From the NCBI RefSeq assembly GCF_039539965.1, contig NZ_BAABED010000001.1, positions 682,001-746,000 on the forward strand: a stretch of 64,000 nt of DNA, written 5' to 3'. Under the pieces are notes generated by a model. It was not told where the DNA came from, searched no databases, and saw only the letters and a list, made by a program, of their open reading frames with translations. Every line of letters starts with the position of its first letter. Position 1 is the stretch's first letter. This document shows positions 1 to 8,078 of this stretch, in pieces. The stretch comes from Arthrobacter methylotrophus. Its GTDB lineage: Bacteria > Actinomycetota > Actinomycetes > Actinomycetales > Micrococcaceae. Made by a program: the position numbers and the translations under genes.

Positions 1-589
1 CACCAAGATCGCGGCCGATCCGGGTTTCGTTGACGATCCTGCTCATCTCCTCGGCCATAGGTGCTTCGCTCTCCTGGGCGGTGGCGTCCACTGCCCTCAG
101 GAGGCTGTGCCCGGCCCGCATGCCTCCGCTCAACATCTGGAGGGCGTCCGGTACTTGTTCTTCGAATTTCGACGAACGCCGGGATGTGAGTAAGCCCAGC
201 AATGTAACCAAAGAAACCACGGCGACTAGGCACATCAGGATCGTGAAGACCAAGCCGCCGAGCATGAATCCCATCACACCGGAGAAAACCACCACGATTC
301 CAGCAATCAAGACGTAGTCGGCCGGTTGTTTCTTCAGACCCGCGGCATCGAGTTTCGCTTGCGAAAGATATCCACCAGAGCGCGGATGAATGCGTGTCTG
401 TATGGCATCTCTGGCGCCGTCAGTGAGCCGCGTCAGGGCTGACGTGTGGATCGGTGCATCGGGACGACGCCTTTCGGCATCGAGGGTTCTCTTTGACTTG
501 AGCACCACCAACACCAGTAGGAACAGAGCAAGATAGACAAAACCCAATCCGGCCGGTAGCAAAATGGCCTGGACTCCCGAACCGCTCAT
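1..589 (-). CDS. tadB: TadB-like type II secretion F-family membrane protein, 3' part outside window
   Basis: Inner-membrane platform protein of the Tad/Flp pilus machine, the expected partner of the TadA ATPase. Translating the minus strand from the ATG at 589 gives a hydrophobic N-terminal segment (about residues 8-30), a basic linker, two further hydrophobic segments (about residues 93-135), then the T2SSF-type cytoplasmic stretch with FEEQVPDALQMLSGGMRAG, typical of TadB. The reading frame is still open at base 1, so the C-terminal half lies outside. Its ATG overlaps the tadA stop by 4 bp, so it is the next operon gene. TadC is expected further on. TadB rather than TadC is inferred from the position directly after tadA. 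Confidence 0.85.
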   Translation of the reverse strand, partial: MSGSGVQAILLPAGLGFVYLALFLLVLVVLKSKRTLDAERRRPDAPIHTSALTRLTDGARDAIQTRIHPRSGGYLSQAKLDAAGLKKQPADYVLIAGIVVVFSGVMGFMLGGLVFTILMCLVAVVSLVTLLGLLTSRRSSKFEEQVPDALQMLSGGMRAGHSLLRAVDATAQESEAPMAEEMSRIVNETRIGRDLG

Positions 590-2067
590 CGCAAGCCTCC
601 CGCCATAGGGGCTCCGAACACAGCCGGGGAGATAGGAATCCCCAGTTCTGCGAAGCGGTCCGTGAAGCGGGGCCGGACTCCCGTGGGGATTGGCTTGCCT
701 AGGAACCGGCCGTTGGCATCGACGCCGGCCGAGTAGTCGAACAGGAAGGCGTCTTGGAGAGTCACGATATCGCCTTCCATGCCCTGGACCTCGGTGATGT
801 GCGTGACCCTGCGCGTTCCGTCGCGGAGGCGGCTGATGTGCACAATCAGGTTCACGGCTGAAGCCACTTGTTCGCGGATAGCCCTAAGCGGAAGGTCCAT
901 ACCGGCCATCAGGACTAGAGTCTCGAGGCGTGCGACGGCGTCCCTGGGGGAGTTTGCGTGAACAGTGGAGATGGAGCCGTCGTGGCCGGTGTTCATGGCT
1001 TGAAGCATGTCGAGGGACTCTCCACCACGAACTTCGCCTACCACGATGCGGTCAGGACGCATTCGGAGTGAGTTGCGCACGAGATCCCGAATGGTAACCT
1101 CACCGCGTCCCTCGACGTTGGCGGGCCTGCTCTCGAGGCGCACCACATGCTCTTGTTGGAGTTGCAATTCGACGGCGTCCTCAATGGTGACGATCCGGTC
1201 CTCAACGGGAATGAAGGAGGATAGGACGTTCAACAGGGTCGTCTTACCCGTGCCGGTACCGCCGGACACGATGATATTCATCCGAGCCAGGACGCAAGCC
1301 CGCAGCAGCTCCGCCATTTCCGGGGACAGGCTGCCAAACTCGATGAGCTTGTTGACCGTGAGTGCTTCGCGGCCAAATTTTCGGATGGTCAGCGAAGGCC
1401 CGTTGACGGCGAGCGGCGGAATGATGGCATTTACGCGGGAGCCGTCGGGGAGCCGTGCGTCGACGAGCGGAGACGACTCGTCGATTCGCCGCCCAACCCT
1501 GGACACAATGCGTTCAATGATCCGGCGCAGGGCCTCGTCCGAGGAGAATTTGGCCTCGGTCTTGTACAGCCGCCCGAACCGTTCCACGTAAATGCTGTCG
1601 TATCGGTTCACCATGACTTCCGTAATTTCCGGATCGTCCAGGAACCGCTGAATGGCACCGTGGCCGAGGACGTCGTCGATGATCTCAGCCGTGAGGCGCT
1701 GCCGTTCTGTTGACGTCAGGGGCACCTGCTCCTCGTCGACAACAATCTTCAGCTCATCGCGTACGTACTGGTGAAGCTCTGTCTCGTCCAAGGAGGAATC
1801 AGAGAGCCTGGAGCCGAGTCGTTCAAACAGGGCCTTGCTTGCCCGCTCCTTAAGGTCGCCGAGTGCTTCGCTCGCCAGAATCGTCGACGGCGGGTTTTCA
1901 TCGGCGTGAGCCACGGTATTCGAGGACTCGGCTGCTTTTGCTTCTTGGATACGGCCGAGCGTGGTTGCTGTTGGCGCAGCCGTTTCCGGGGGCACGGTCG
2001 GAGCGTCATGTGCTGCGCCGGAACCGGCGTCGTACCGACGACTTTCGAGTCTGCGTGAGAGGTTCAC
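586..2067 (-). CDS. tadA: TadA/CpaF-type pilus assembly ATPase
   Basis: Hexameric secretion ATPase of the VirB11/CpaF type that powers assembly of Flp pili. The 493-residue protein has a variable N-terminal part to about residue 100, the CpaF N-terminal domain with GHGAIQRFLDDPEITEVMVN, then a RecA-like core with Walker A GGTGTGKTT, a Walker B/Asp-box region (RIVTIEDAVELQL) and the His box with VGEVRGGESLDMLQAMNTGH. Start is GTG, overlapping the tadZ stop (GTGA), which implies translational coupling. All catalytic motifs are present, so the ATPase should be active. Family assignment is firm. Confidence 0.95.
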   Translation of the reverse strand: MNLSRRLESRRYDAGSGAAHDAPTVPPETAAPTATTLGRIQEAKAAESSNTVAHADENPPSTILASEALGDLKERASKALFERLGSRLSDSSLDETELHQYVRDELKIVVDEEQVPLTSTERQRLTAEIIDDVLGHGAIQRFLDDPEITEVMVNRYDSIYVERFGRLYKTEAKFSSDEALRRIIERIVSRVGRRIDESSPLVDARLPDGSRVNAIIPPLAVNGPSLTIRKFGREALTVNKLIEFGSLSPEMAELLRACVLARMNIIVSGGTGTGKTTLLNVLSSFIPVEDRIVTIEDAVELQLQQEHVVRLESRPANVEGRGEVTIRDLVRNSLRMRPDRIVVGEVRGGESLDMLQAMNTGHDGSISTVHANSPRDAVARLETLVLMAGMDLPLRAIREQVASAVNLIVHISRLRDGTRRVTHITEVQGMEGDIVTLQDAFLFDYSAGVDANGRFLGKPIPTGVRPRFTDRFAELGIPISPAVFGAPMAGGLR

Positions 2068-3269
2068 CGGACCACCGCCCTTCTGTGCAACTGCTTGTGT
2101 GATCGCTCATCCCAATTGGGCTTAAATCGGTTCACCAGCAGGCGTAGACCCTTGGTGGCGGCATCTCGCGCCCCGTCTTGGAGGAGCGGGACACCTTTGT
2201 TCGTGGAGAAAGGAAGGGTTCGTGAACGCGGAATGGCAACATCCACTGGTACTCCGATGGTCGCTTCCACGTCTGCGAGGACCAGCCCGCTCTTTGGGTC
2301 AGCCATATTCAGGACCACGTGCCGGTACTGAGGGAGCAGCTGCAGCTCGTCGAGAATGTTCAGGCCTGTCCGCAAACCACGAATGCTCGGAATATCCATG
2401 CCGCACACCCAGACTGCGTCCGTGGCATTCTCCAGCGCGGCGAGAACATGTTCGCCGAGCCCCGGAGCGGTGTCGATGACAACATACTGGAATTCATGGC
2501 GGAGTTGCTCAAGCAGCCTGGAGACGTGCTGGGCTGTGATCCGGTCCATTTCCACTGGATTGCGGGGGGCGCAGAGCGCGTAGATGCTGGCCGGGTGGAC
2601 GCTCAAGTAAGTCTTGAGGACCATGGAGTCTTGGCTTGCCGGGCCGAGCACGGCGTCGGTGATGGTGTGTTCGGGGTTCAACAACAGACCGCTCGCTACA
2701 TCGCCAAACTGAAGGTCTAGGTCGACGATCACCACCCCCATGGGCGCCAGAGCACCAAGTCCGACTGCCAGGTTGGTGGCTACTGTTGTCTTACCCACCC
2801 CACCCTTTGGGGACATGACGGCAATGATGCGGCCGCCCGTAGCCTGCGACGGGGTCTCGATGGCGTTGGGGGCGAGCCCCCTTCGCCTGCCAGCAGCAGC
2901 AAGACTCGCCCGTTCTACCATCACGCGGATGGAGTCCGAGTCCGCCGCGGGAGAGAGGAGGTCCCGCACCCCGGAGCGCATTGCTGCCAGAACCAAGGCC
3001 TCGCTTTGTTCCGCGGCCAGCACCACACTGATTTCCGGGAACTGGAGATCCAGCAGAGAAGCGTGTTTGAGAGAGTCATCGAGTTCCAGCCCAGGCCCCA
3101 ATATCAGCACTTCAGGCGGTTCTCCGAGGAGTTGGTCCAGGATCTCCCGCGGCCCTGCTGGCAAGTAGTCGGCCTGGAACCACTGGAGACTTCCGCTCAT
3201 TCCTGCAGTTGCAGAGCGTACCCGGCGTTCGAAGTCAAGGTCCGGGGTGATGAGAACGAAGCGGCTCAT
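2064..3269 (-). CDS. tadZ: TadZ/CpaE-like pilus-localising ATPase
   Basis: MinD/ParA-superfamily protein that positions Tad pilus machinery. The first ~125 residues look like a degenerate receiver domain; residues ~150-385 form the ATPase, with the deviant Walker A loop SPKGGVGKTT, a switch-like DLDLQFGD and YVVIDTAPGL. The receiver-like domain shows no clear phosphoacceptor context, as is usual in CpaE/TadZ. It overlaps cpaB upstream (ATGA) and tadA downstream (GTGA). The role is inferred from family and from the operon; ATP binding is supported by the intact loop. Confidence 0.9.
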   Translation of the reverse strand: MSRFVLITPDLDFERRVRSATAGMSGSLQWFQADYLPAGPREILDQLLGEPPEVLILGPGLELDDSLKHASLLDLQFPEISVVLAAEQSEALVLAAMRSGVRDLLSPAADSDSIRVMVERASLAAAGRRRGLAPNAIETPSQATGGRIIAVMSPKGGVGKTTVATNLAVGLGALAPMGVVIVDLDLQFGDVASGLLLNPEHTITDAVLGPASQDSMVLKTYLSVHPASIYALCAPRNPVEMDRITAQHVSRLLEQLRHEFQYVVIDTAPGLGEHVLAALENATDAVWVCGMDIPSIRGLRTGLNILDELQLLPQYRHVVLNMADPKSGLVLADVEATIGVPVDVAIPRSRTLPFSTNKGVPLLQDGARDAATKGLRLLVNRFKPNWDERSHKQLHRRAVVR

Positions 3270-4033
3270 TTGAATACACTTCCCCGATCGATGACTCCTG
3301 TTGCGCCGGCAACGGCATCCGAAGGCTCTTTGCTCAGGTAGATTGTGCCGAACTCCGCGGCGTACACGATTTTTTGGACGTCGACGGCGGACCGTGCCAC
3401 GGTCACAAGGTAGCCACTCCCTGAAGCCGCGGTCTTGCTGGCGTTCAGGGAACCGCTGCTTGGCTGAGAGGTGGAACTTGAATTGTCTGCAATCGTTCCA
3501 CTGGCGTCCTGCACGGCGGTGACCAGGACTTGGTGGAATGTGAAGCTTGTCTGGTCAGGGGCGCTGGACTTGTCATCGGCTTTGAAGGACAGCATCACCC
3601 CGACCGTGTCACCTGCCTTCACGGTCCCGCCGACAACGCGTTCGATCGGCAGCTTGAGCGTGATTTCTTGGAGCCCTGCGGGTACTTGAACACGGCCCGG
3701 ACCGGCCAGGCTGTTTGGGTCGACCATCCGGGTTGCAAGCAATTGCTCACCAGGCATGAAGTCAATCGAAGATACCTTGGAGCCCAGATCTCCCAGGTTG
3801 TTGACGCTGTCCGCTGCGATTGCCGCCTTGGGCACGGACTTTTTGATGACAGAATCCCCGAATTTTGCCGTGGGAGTTCCTGCGGGAATTTCTTTTTGGA
3901 TGACGTAGACGTCTTCGGTCTCCGTATTTGCCAGAGCGCGCTTGTCGGCGCCTTGGACATAGAACACGAGCATCACTGTTCCAATGATGGCTACGACAAG
4001 CGCAGCGATGCCTCCCAGTAGGCGCGTTTTCAT
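3266..4033 (-). CDS. cpaB: Flp pilus assembly protein CpaB/RcpC
   Basis: CpaB-family protein, 255 residues, thought to act outside the membrane in pilus assembly. It has one N-terminal transmembrane/signal segment (about residues 5-27) followed by an extracytoplasmic SAF-like domain with EIPAGTPTAKFGDSV and the CpaB-typical PAGLQEITLKLP and GGTVKAGDTVGVM. A Ser/Thr/Gly-rich stretch (about 185-205) precedes the last beta region. The ATG at 4033 follows tadG after 22 bp and the gene ends by overlapping tadZ. In Gram-negative relatives CpaB works with the outer-membrane secretin; no secretin is expected here, so its exact role in a monoderm is open. Confidence 0.88.
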   Translation of the reverse strand: MKTRLLGGIAALVVAIIGTVMLVFYVQGADKRALANTETEDVYVIQKEIPAGTPTAKFGDSVIKKSVPKAAIAADSVNNLGDLGSKVSSIDFMPGEQLLATRMVDPNSLAGPGRVQVPAGLQEITLKLPIERVVGGTVKAGDTVGVMLSFKADDKSSAPDQTSFTFHQVLVTAVQDASGTIADNSSSTSQPSSGSLNASKTAASGSGYLVTVARSAVDVQKIVYAAEFGTIYLSKEPSDAVAGATGVIDRGSVFK

Positions 4034-4055
4034 TGTGTTCCCCTTAGAAAATAGA

Positions 4056-5054
4056 CTATTTGACGAGCGTCACAACGGAGCTTTGGAAGTACGGACCCCC
4101 TGCTAGACCGGCTGCTGACAACGGAATAGTTTTCAGGAACCGGCCGCAGATCCCTCGGTTGCTTCCACCCAGCCCCGCGCACGCTGGATCGGCCTTTCCT
4201 GGAGGTAACCCATCTGAGTTCTGCACGAAATCCCAGCCATGCAGTTCCACCATCGCGTACCCAATAATGTGAAATTGACCATTTGCCCCGTTTCCGGAAC
4301 CATCGTCGAAAATTGGAAAATATGCGATGGCGAATTTGTTTTGGGAGTAGTCGATTGCCGCGCGCCATGAATCAGTCGTTGACGTGCAGTCGCTGGGAAA
4401 TTTGCCATTGCCTGGGGCGGAGTCGACCCAGCCGTTGGCGTCAGGGATGCTCTGGCACGTTCCCGTCTCGGTTAGCCAGCCAAAGCCTCCCGGTATGTGG
4501 TGTCCAGACGGACTGCCAACGCACGGACTCTTGCCGTGTTCTTTGATGATGACCGTGGTTCCTGGAGGTGCATAGGCGGGTCTCACCTGGCATTGGTCAA
4601 AGACCAGTGGCAGAGCGCCCGGTGCAGGCACGTTGGTCCACGTGGCTGTTGCTTGGGCGCCGACCGTCACAGGCGCGGTGTTGAGGGCGTTGGCGAACAT
4701 TTTGCTCAGGTAGCCGGCTCCGGTGGTGCCGTCCTTGGTAGAGGTTGTGACCGTCACCCGGCCCGGTACGCTCAAATCCACTGATTTCACGGTGCTTGCG
4801 CCATCGTTGGCATTCGCATTGGCCAAGGGGCCGGCCAACGAAGTATTGCAGGAACCCTTGGCGCAGCTGCTCGCCACGGCGAGCGCTCCGGAATCAGCTC
4901 CGTTTTGCAGTTGGGCCCGCTCCGCGTAGATCTGGCCGACATCGACCGCGACGGCGCCTACCCCAATTAGCGTGAGCATCATGAGCGCGACCATCACGCC
5001 CGCAACCCCGCTTTCTCTGTCCTGAAGGTCCCGACGCCGGATCAGCCGTTGCAT
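4056..5054 (-). CDS. TadG-like pilus-associated protein (Tad N-terminal domain)
   Basis: 332-residue protein with the Tad N-terminal pattern: a short basic head with ESGVAGVMVALMM, one transmembrane segment (about 16-40), then VGQIYAERAQLQNGADSGALA. The long remainder (about 60-332) is predicted extracellular, rich in Gly/Thr/Ser and contains several cysteines that could form disulfides. It overlaps the 3' end of tadE by 13 bp and precedes cpaB. TadG-like proteins are minor pilins or tip/anchor proteins; which applies cannot be told from sequence. ATG at 5054 was chosen because it starts directly before the basic head. Confidence 0.82.
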   Translation of the reverse strand: MQRLIRRRDLQDRESGVAGVMVALMMLTLIGVGAVAVDVGQIYAERAQLQNGADSGALAVASSCAKGSCNTSLAGPLANANANDGASTVKSVDLSVPGRVTVTTSTKDGTTGAGYLSKMFANALNTAPVTVGAQATATWTNVPAPGALPLVFDQCQVRPAYAPPGTTVIIKEHGKSPCVGSPSGHHIPGGFGWLTETGTCQSIPDANGWVDSAPGNGKFPSDCTSTTDSWRAAIDYSQNKFAIAYFPIFDDGSGNGANGQFHIIGYAMVELHGWDFVQNSDGLPPGKADPACAGLGGSNRGICGRFLKTIPLSAAGLAGGPYFQSSVVTLVK

Positions 5055-5437
5055 TGCATCGCTCCCTTGCCAGTGACGGTGAGACTGGAGCCGAAGAATC
5101 CGGTGAGCGACTGGCCGCTGTAGGTAGTGGTCACCGTGACGGTTGGAGGGGGACTGCCTGCTGCGCAGGCGCCAGAGTAGCTGAAACTCAGTTTGGAGGT
5201 GTCCAGCGAGGGTGCTCCGGCCTTGCCGGCCGCGGTGGCCTTGCTGCTGTCGTTGGTGATTGCCATGGTCCGCGCGGCTTCACGGGAGGCCTGAGTCACT
5301 GAAACCTGGATGTTGTAGGCGTTCGAAAACTCAACAACGGCGATGATCAGAGACACGAGGATTGGGGCGACGAGAGCGAATTCGACGGCAACTGCGCCCC
5401 GCTCATGGTTCTTGGAAGACTTGATCCTGCGTTTCAA
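5042..5437 (-). CDS. TadE-like minor pilin
   Basis: 131-residue TadE-like pseudopilin: basic head KRRIKSSKNHERG, then AVAVEFALVAPILVSLII, in which a glycine before the hydrophobic helix and the conserved glutamate mark the class that prepilin peptidase processes. The rest is a Ser/Thr-rich extracellular domain with two cysteines. I chose the TTG at 5437, which follows AGGGGGAT; the frame is open further upstream to an ATG at 5515, but that adds 26 residues unlike any TadE head. It lies between flp and tadG, in the usual order of actinobacterial Tad loci. Confidence 0.82.
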   Translation of the reverse strand: MKRRIKSSKNHERGAVAVEFALVAPILVSLIIAVVEFSNAYNIQVSVTQASREAARTMAITNDSSKATAAGKAGAPSLDTSKLSFSYSGACAAGSPPPTVTVTTTYSGQSLTGFFGSSLTVTGKGAMQCNG

Positions 5438-5528
5438 AGGATCCCCCTGTGTAGATGCTGCGGATTTTGCAGCGAGAAAACGGTGCGTTGTGCCGCGCCG
5501 ATAGGCGCGGCACAACGTTTGTGCCTGG

Positions 5529-5729
5529 TTACCAGGTGCCGACCGTGGTGCTGAGGGTCGTGAACCAGGTGTTCAGTGCTCCGCCGAACAGGCCGACCCC
5601 GCCAACTATGACGAGGGCAATGAGACCGACAAGCAGTGAATACTCGGTTGCCGTTGCGCCTTTTTCGGAGGTCAGTTTGTCTTTGATGCCGGCGACGAAT
5701 GCGAGGGTCGAAATCATGAGAGTTGACAT
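5529..5729 (-). CDS. flp: Flp/Fap-type major pilin precursor
   Basis: 66-residue prepilin, the main structural subunit of the Flp pilus. A cytoplasmic leader ends in TSEKG, followed by ATATEYSLLVGLIALVIVGG; cleavage after that glycine by the peptidase encoded at 6002-6655 would leave the Glu-Tyr pair at mature positions 5-6, the Flp hallmark. The mature pilin is about 43 residues, nearly all one hydrophobic helix. AGG-rich sequence precedes the ATG. A 272-bp region upstream suggests that flp has its own strong promoter and is the first gene of the transcript running to tadB. Confidence 0.92.
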   Translation of the reverse strand: MSTLMISTLAFVAGIKDKLTSEKGATATEYSLLVGLIALVIVGGVGLFGGALNTWFTTLSTTVGTW

Positions 5730-6001
5730 TGGAAAAAACCTTTCCCAGATAAGTGAATTTGTCTACGAATTCCAGTTACCTACATATTCCGTTTGGCGTT
5801 CGGATTTCGATAGGACAAGAATTGCCCGTGGGATGGTTAACAAACAATGCGTAGTGGTACTCGTCTTTCTTAGCGCTGACGGCGGGGACTACTCGAAGAG
5901 CGCTTCGGGGGTACTCGGTTTTTCTGCCTAAGTACTACTTAGGTGCCGACACGGATGGGGCTCCTGCGGTCTGAGGGAAGCCAGTGAAGATGGCCCCTGC
6001 C
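5730..6001 (-). promoter_or_regulatory. flp upstream region with palindrome and TACTCG direct repeats
   Basis: AT-richer non-coding region upstream of flp. It contains a perfect 7-3-7 palindrome, CCTAAGT-ACT-ACTTAGG, at 5927-5943, and three copies of TACTCG (5858, 5890, 5912), spaced 32 and 22 bp, close to three and two helical turns. This looks like a regulator binding region for pilin expression, but no regulator is identified and the exact -35/-10 boxes are not clear. Confidence 0.5.
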
Positions 6002-6655
6002 TCAAGCGAGGAGCAGGACTACTCCAATTGCCGCGGCGAACATGGCTGGTCCATGAGCCACCTCAGATGGCTTGATTCCGCGCTTCAGGCGCAACATCAG
6101 TATCGTCATCATCCCGCCCACCACGAATCCCAGCAGTCCCCCGTAGAACAGCTGCGTCCAGCCCAAGTAGCCCAAGTACATTCCGAGTGGTGCCGCGAGC
6201 TTTACATCGCCCATTCCGAGGCCCCCTGGTGAAACTAATCCGAGAATTAAGTACCCGAGGAACAAGATGACGCCGCCGGCAGCTGCGCGCAGCAGTCCAG
6301 ACCAGTCCGGAACGAGCACAGCCGACATGGTTAACAGACCAAGGCCGGCAGCAAGCAGCAACAGGACCAGCGGGTTTGGAAGTAAATGGTGCGCCACGTC
6401 AACGCGTGACAACTGCACTGCGAGCACTGCCAGGAGGAGATAGGCGGGGAGGGCCGGTGAGAAACCAAACCGGAGCGCCAGGAGGATAAACAGCGCTGCG
6501 GAGCCCACCGCCGTCGTGATCCTGACAAGGGGGGAGGGGAGCCCGCCAAGCCGCGGCAGGAATCGAGCTATTAGAAGCTCTGCTAGAGGGCTCGTGAGCA
6601 GCCCTAGGAGCCCGAGGGGGGCCACGAGCAAGGGCTGGGCGGCAGTTGCTGTCAT
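6002..6655 (-). CDS. A24 prepilin peptidase (TadV/CpaA-like)
   Basis: Membrane aspartyl protease that trims the Flp and TadE prepilins. The 217-residue protein is almost wholly hydrophobic with about six to seven transmembrane segments. The two A24 catalytic aspartates are visible in RVDVAHHLLPN and in the GxGD motif GLGMGDVKLA. It lacks the N-terminal zinc-binding/methylase domain of classical PilD, as expected for the short TadV type. It lies upstream of flp in the same direction but is separated by the regulatory region, so it may be transcribed separately or read through into flp. Confidence 0.9.
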   Translation of the reverse strand: MTATAAQPLLVAPLGLLGLLTSPLAELLIARFLPRLGGLPSPLVRITTAVGSAALFILLALRFGFSPALPAYLLLAVLAVQLSRVDVAHHLLPNPLVLLLLAAGLGLLTMSAVLVPDWSGLLRAAAGGVILFLGYLILGLVSPGGLGMGDVKLAAPLGMYLGYLGWTQLFYGGLLGFVVGGMMTILMLRLKRGIKPSEVAHGPAMFAAAIGVVLLLA

Positions 6656-6950
6656 GGCATCTCCTAGAAGCTCAGGAAGGGTCTCAGTCGTTCACGCTGG
6701 TTTCCAGCCTATTTTGACCCTGAAGCTCCTTGCCGCTATTGTTGATAGTCGTTGTGCGTGTCCTTTCTCGATGACACATGCCCGCTTGGGGATCCAGTTG
6801 CAGGATCGTTAACTCGACAGGCATATCGGGACTTCGGGATGACTGGTACATAGAGCCCTCACCTCTGCTCCGGTAACGCATACCTAGTAGGCACACGCTC
6901 CAGGCGTGCCGCCTAAAACATGAACGCCAGAACAAGAACGAGGCAAAACC
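6656..6950. other. Divergent intergenic region between prepilin peptidase and rplM
   Basis: 295 bp without a credible gene. It must hold the promoter of the rplM-rpsI operon on the plus strand and that of the peptidase on the minus strand. CATACCTAGTAGG near 6880 has an A/T box suitable for a plus-strand -10, but I cannot fix the promoter. No hairpin typical of an L13 autoregulatory site stands out. Confidence 0.4.
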
Positions 6951-7394
6951 GTGCGTACGTACACCCCGAAGCCCGGCGATATCAACCGCCAGTGGCACGT
7001 CATCGATGCCACCGACGTTGTCCTTGGTCGTCTTGCCAGCCAGACCGCAACACTGCTGCGCGGAAAGCACAAGCCGACCTTTGCGTCCCACATGGACATG
7101 GGCGACTTCGTCATCATCATCAACGCTGAAAAGGTCGCCCTGACCGGCGCCAAGCTGGAGCAGAAGCGCGCATACCGCCACTCCGGCTACCCGGGCGGCC
7201 TGACCTCCGTCAACTACGCGGAGCTGTTGGAATCCAACCCGGTCCGCGCCGTGGAGAAGGCCATCAAGGGCATGCTCCCGAAGAACTCCCTCGCTGCACA
7301 GCAGTTGGGCAAGCTCAAGGTCTACCGTGGCGCTGAGCACCCCCACGCCGCACAGCAGCCCAAGACTTTCGAAATCACCCAGGTCGCCCAGTAG
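6951..7394 (+). CDS. rplM: 50S ribosomal protein L13
   Basis: 147-residue L13, a 23S rRNA-binding protein needed early in 50S assembly. It has the full-length family pattern: [46 protein letters not shown], and the C-terminal [16 protein letters not shown]. The start is GTG after an ACGAGGC element; the GTG gives the conserved MRTYTPK N-terminus. rpsI follows after 37 bp in the universal rplM-rpsI order. Confidence 0.98.
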   Translation: MRTYTPKPGDINRQWHVIDATDVVLGRLASQTATLLRGKHKPTFASHMDMGDFVIIINAEKVALTGAKLEQKRAYRHSGYPGGLTSVNYAELLESNPVRAVEKAIKGMLPKNSLAAQQLGKLKVYRGAEHPHAAQQPKTFEITQVAQ

Positions 7395-7431
7395 TCCTGG
7401 CCACCAAACAACTTTTAAAACAAGGAGAATC

Positions 7432-7941
7432 GTGGCTCAGAACGAAGAACTGACCACCGAGGCCGTTGTGGCCGAGGAAAACCTGACTAGCTACACCTCG
7501 GAGAGCGGTCCTGCGGAAGCAGAAGCGCCGAAGAAGGAGCGCCCGGCACTGACCGTTTCGGGTGCCGCAGTTGGTCGTCGCAAAGAAGCTGTTGCACGTG
7601 TTCGCATCGTGCCCGGCACCGGCAAGTGGATCATCAACGGCCGCGAGCTGGCCAACTACTTCCCGAACAAGCTGCACCAGCAGGATGTCAACGAGCCCTT
7701 CAAGATCCTTGATCTTGACGGCGCCTACGACGTCTTCGCCCGCATCCACGGTGGTGGCATTTCCGGTCAGGCCGGCGCACTGCGTCTGGGCATCGCTCGT
7801 TCATTGAACGAGATCGACACCGAGAACAACCGCGCCACGCTGAAGAAGGCCGGCTTCCTGCGTCGTGACGCCCGCGTCATCGAGCGTAAGAAGGCTGGTC
7901 TCAAGAAGGCACGCAAGGCTCAGCAGTACTCCAAGCGCTAA
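7432..7941 (+). CDS. rpsI: 30S ribosomal protein S9
   Basis: 169-residue S9. Residues from about 40 on are the conserved core ([34 protein letters not shown]) ending in the basic tail [12 protein letters not shown], whose last Arg reaches the P-site tRNA. The first ~40 residues form an acidic extension rich in Glu/Ala, common in actinobacterial S9. The GTG at 7432 sits behind AAGGAGAAT, an ideal Shine-Dalgarno site. The stop codon lies in the left arm of the terminator. Confidence 0.97.
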   Translation: MAQNEELTTEAVVAEENLTSYTSESGPAEAEAPKKERPALTVSGAAVGRRKEAVARVRIVPGTGKWIINGRELANYFPNKLHQQDVNEPFKILDLDGAYDVFARIHGGGISGQAGALRLGIARSLNEIDTENNRATLKKAGFLRRDARVIERKKAGLKKARKAQQYSKR

Positions 7942-8010
7942 AAATACGCCTACCCGTGGTGTTGCCGCTGGCGCGACATCACCGCGGGGCCCTCGGCGTT
8001 TTTTAGCGCT
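7934..8010. terminator. Terminator of rplM-rpsI, overlapping the rpsI stop
   Basis: AGCGCTAAAAATACGCC at 7934-7950 is matched by GGCGTTTTTTAGCGCT at 7995-8010, an inverted repeat broken by one base, with a GC-rich middle that can fold further. A-run on one side and T-run on the other make it a likely bidirectional terminator. The rpsI stop TAA lies inside the left arm. Confidence 0.8.
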
Positions 8011-8037
8011 CGGATCCACAAGCGCTAAATCGCTTTC

Positions 8038-8071
8038 AAGGCCCGCTCCGCCGCTTGGCGGGGCGGGCCTT
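8038..8071. terminator. Terminator of the glycosyltransferase operon
   Basis: AAGGCCCGC-tCCGCC-gctt-GGCGGg-GCGGGCCTT forms a near-perfect GC-rich hairpin just after the minus-strand stop at 8079, followed on the minus strand by GAAAGCGATTT. It probably ends transcription of the minus-strand operon and may also back up the rpsI terminator. Confidence 0.75.
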
Positions 8072-8078
8072 GCCGCGT

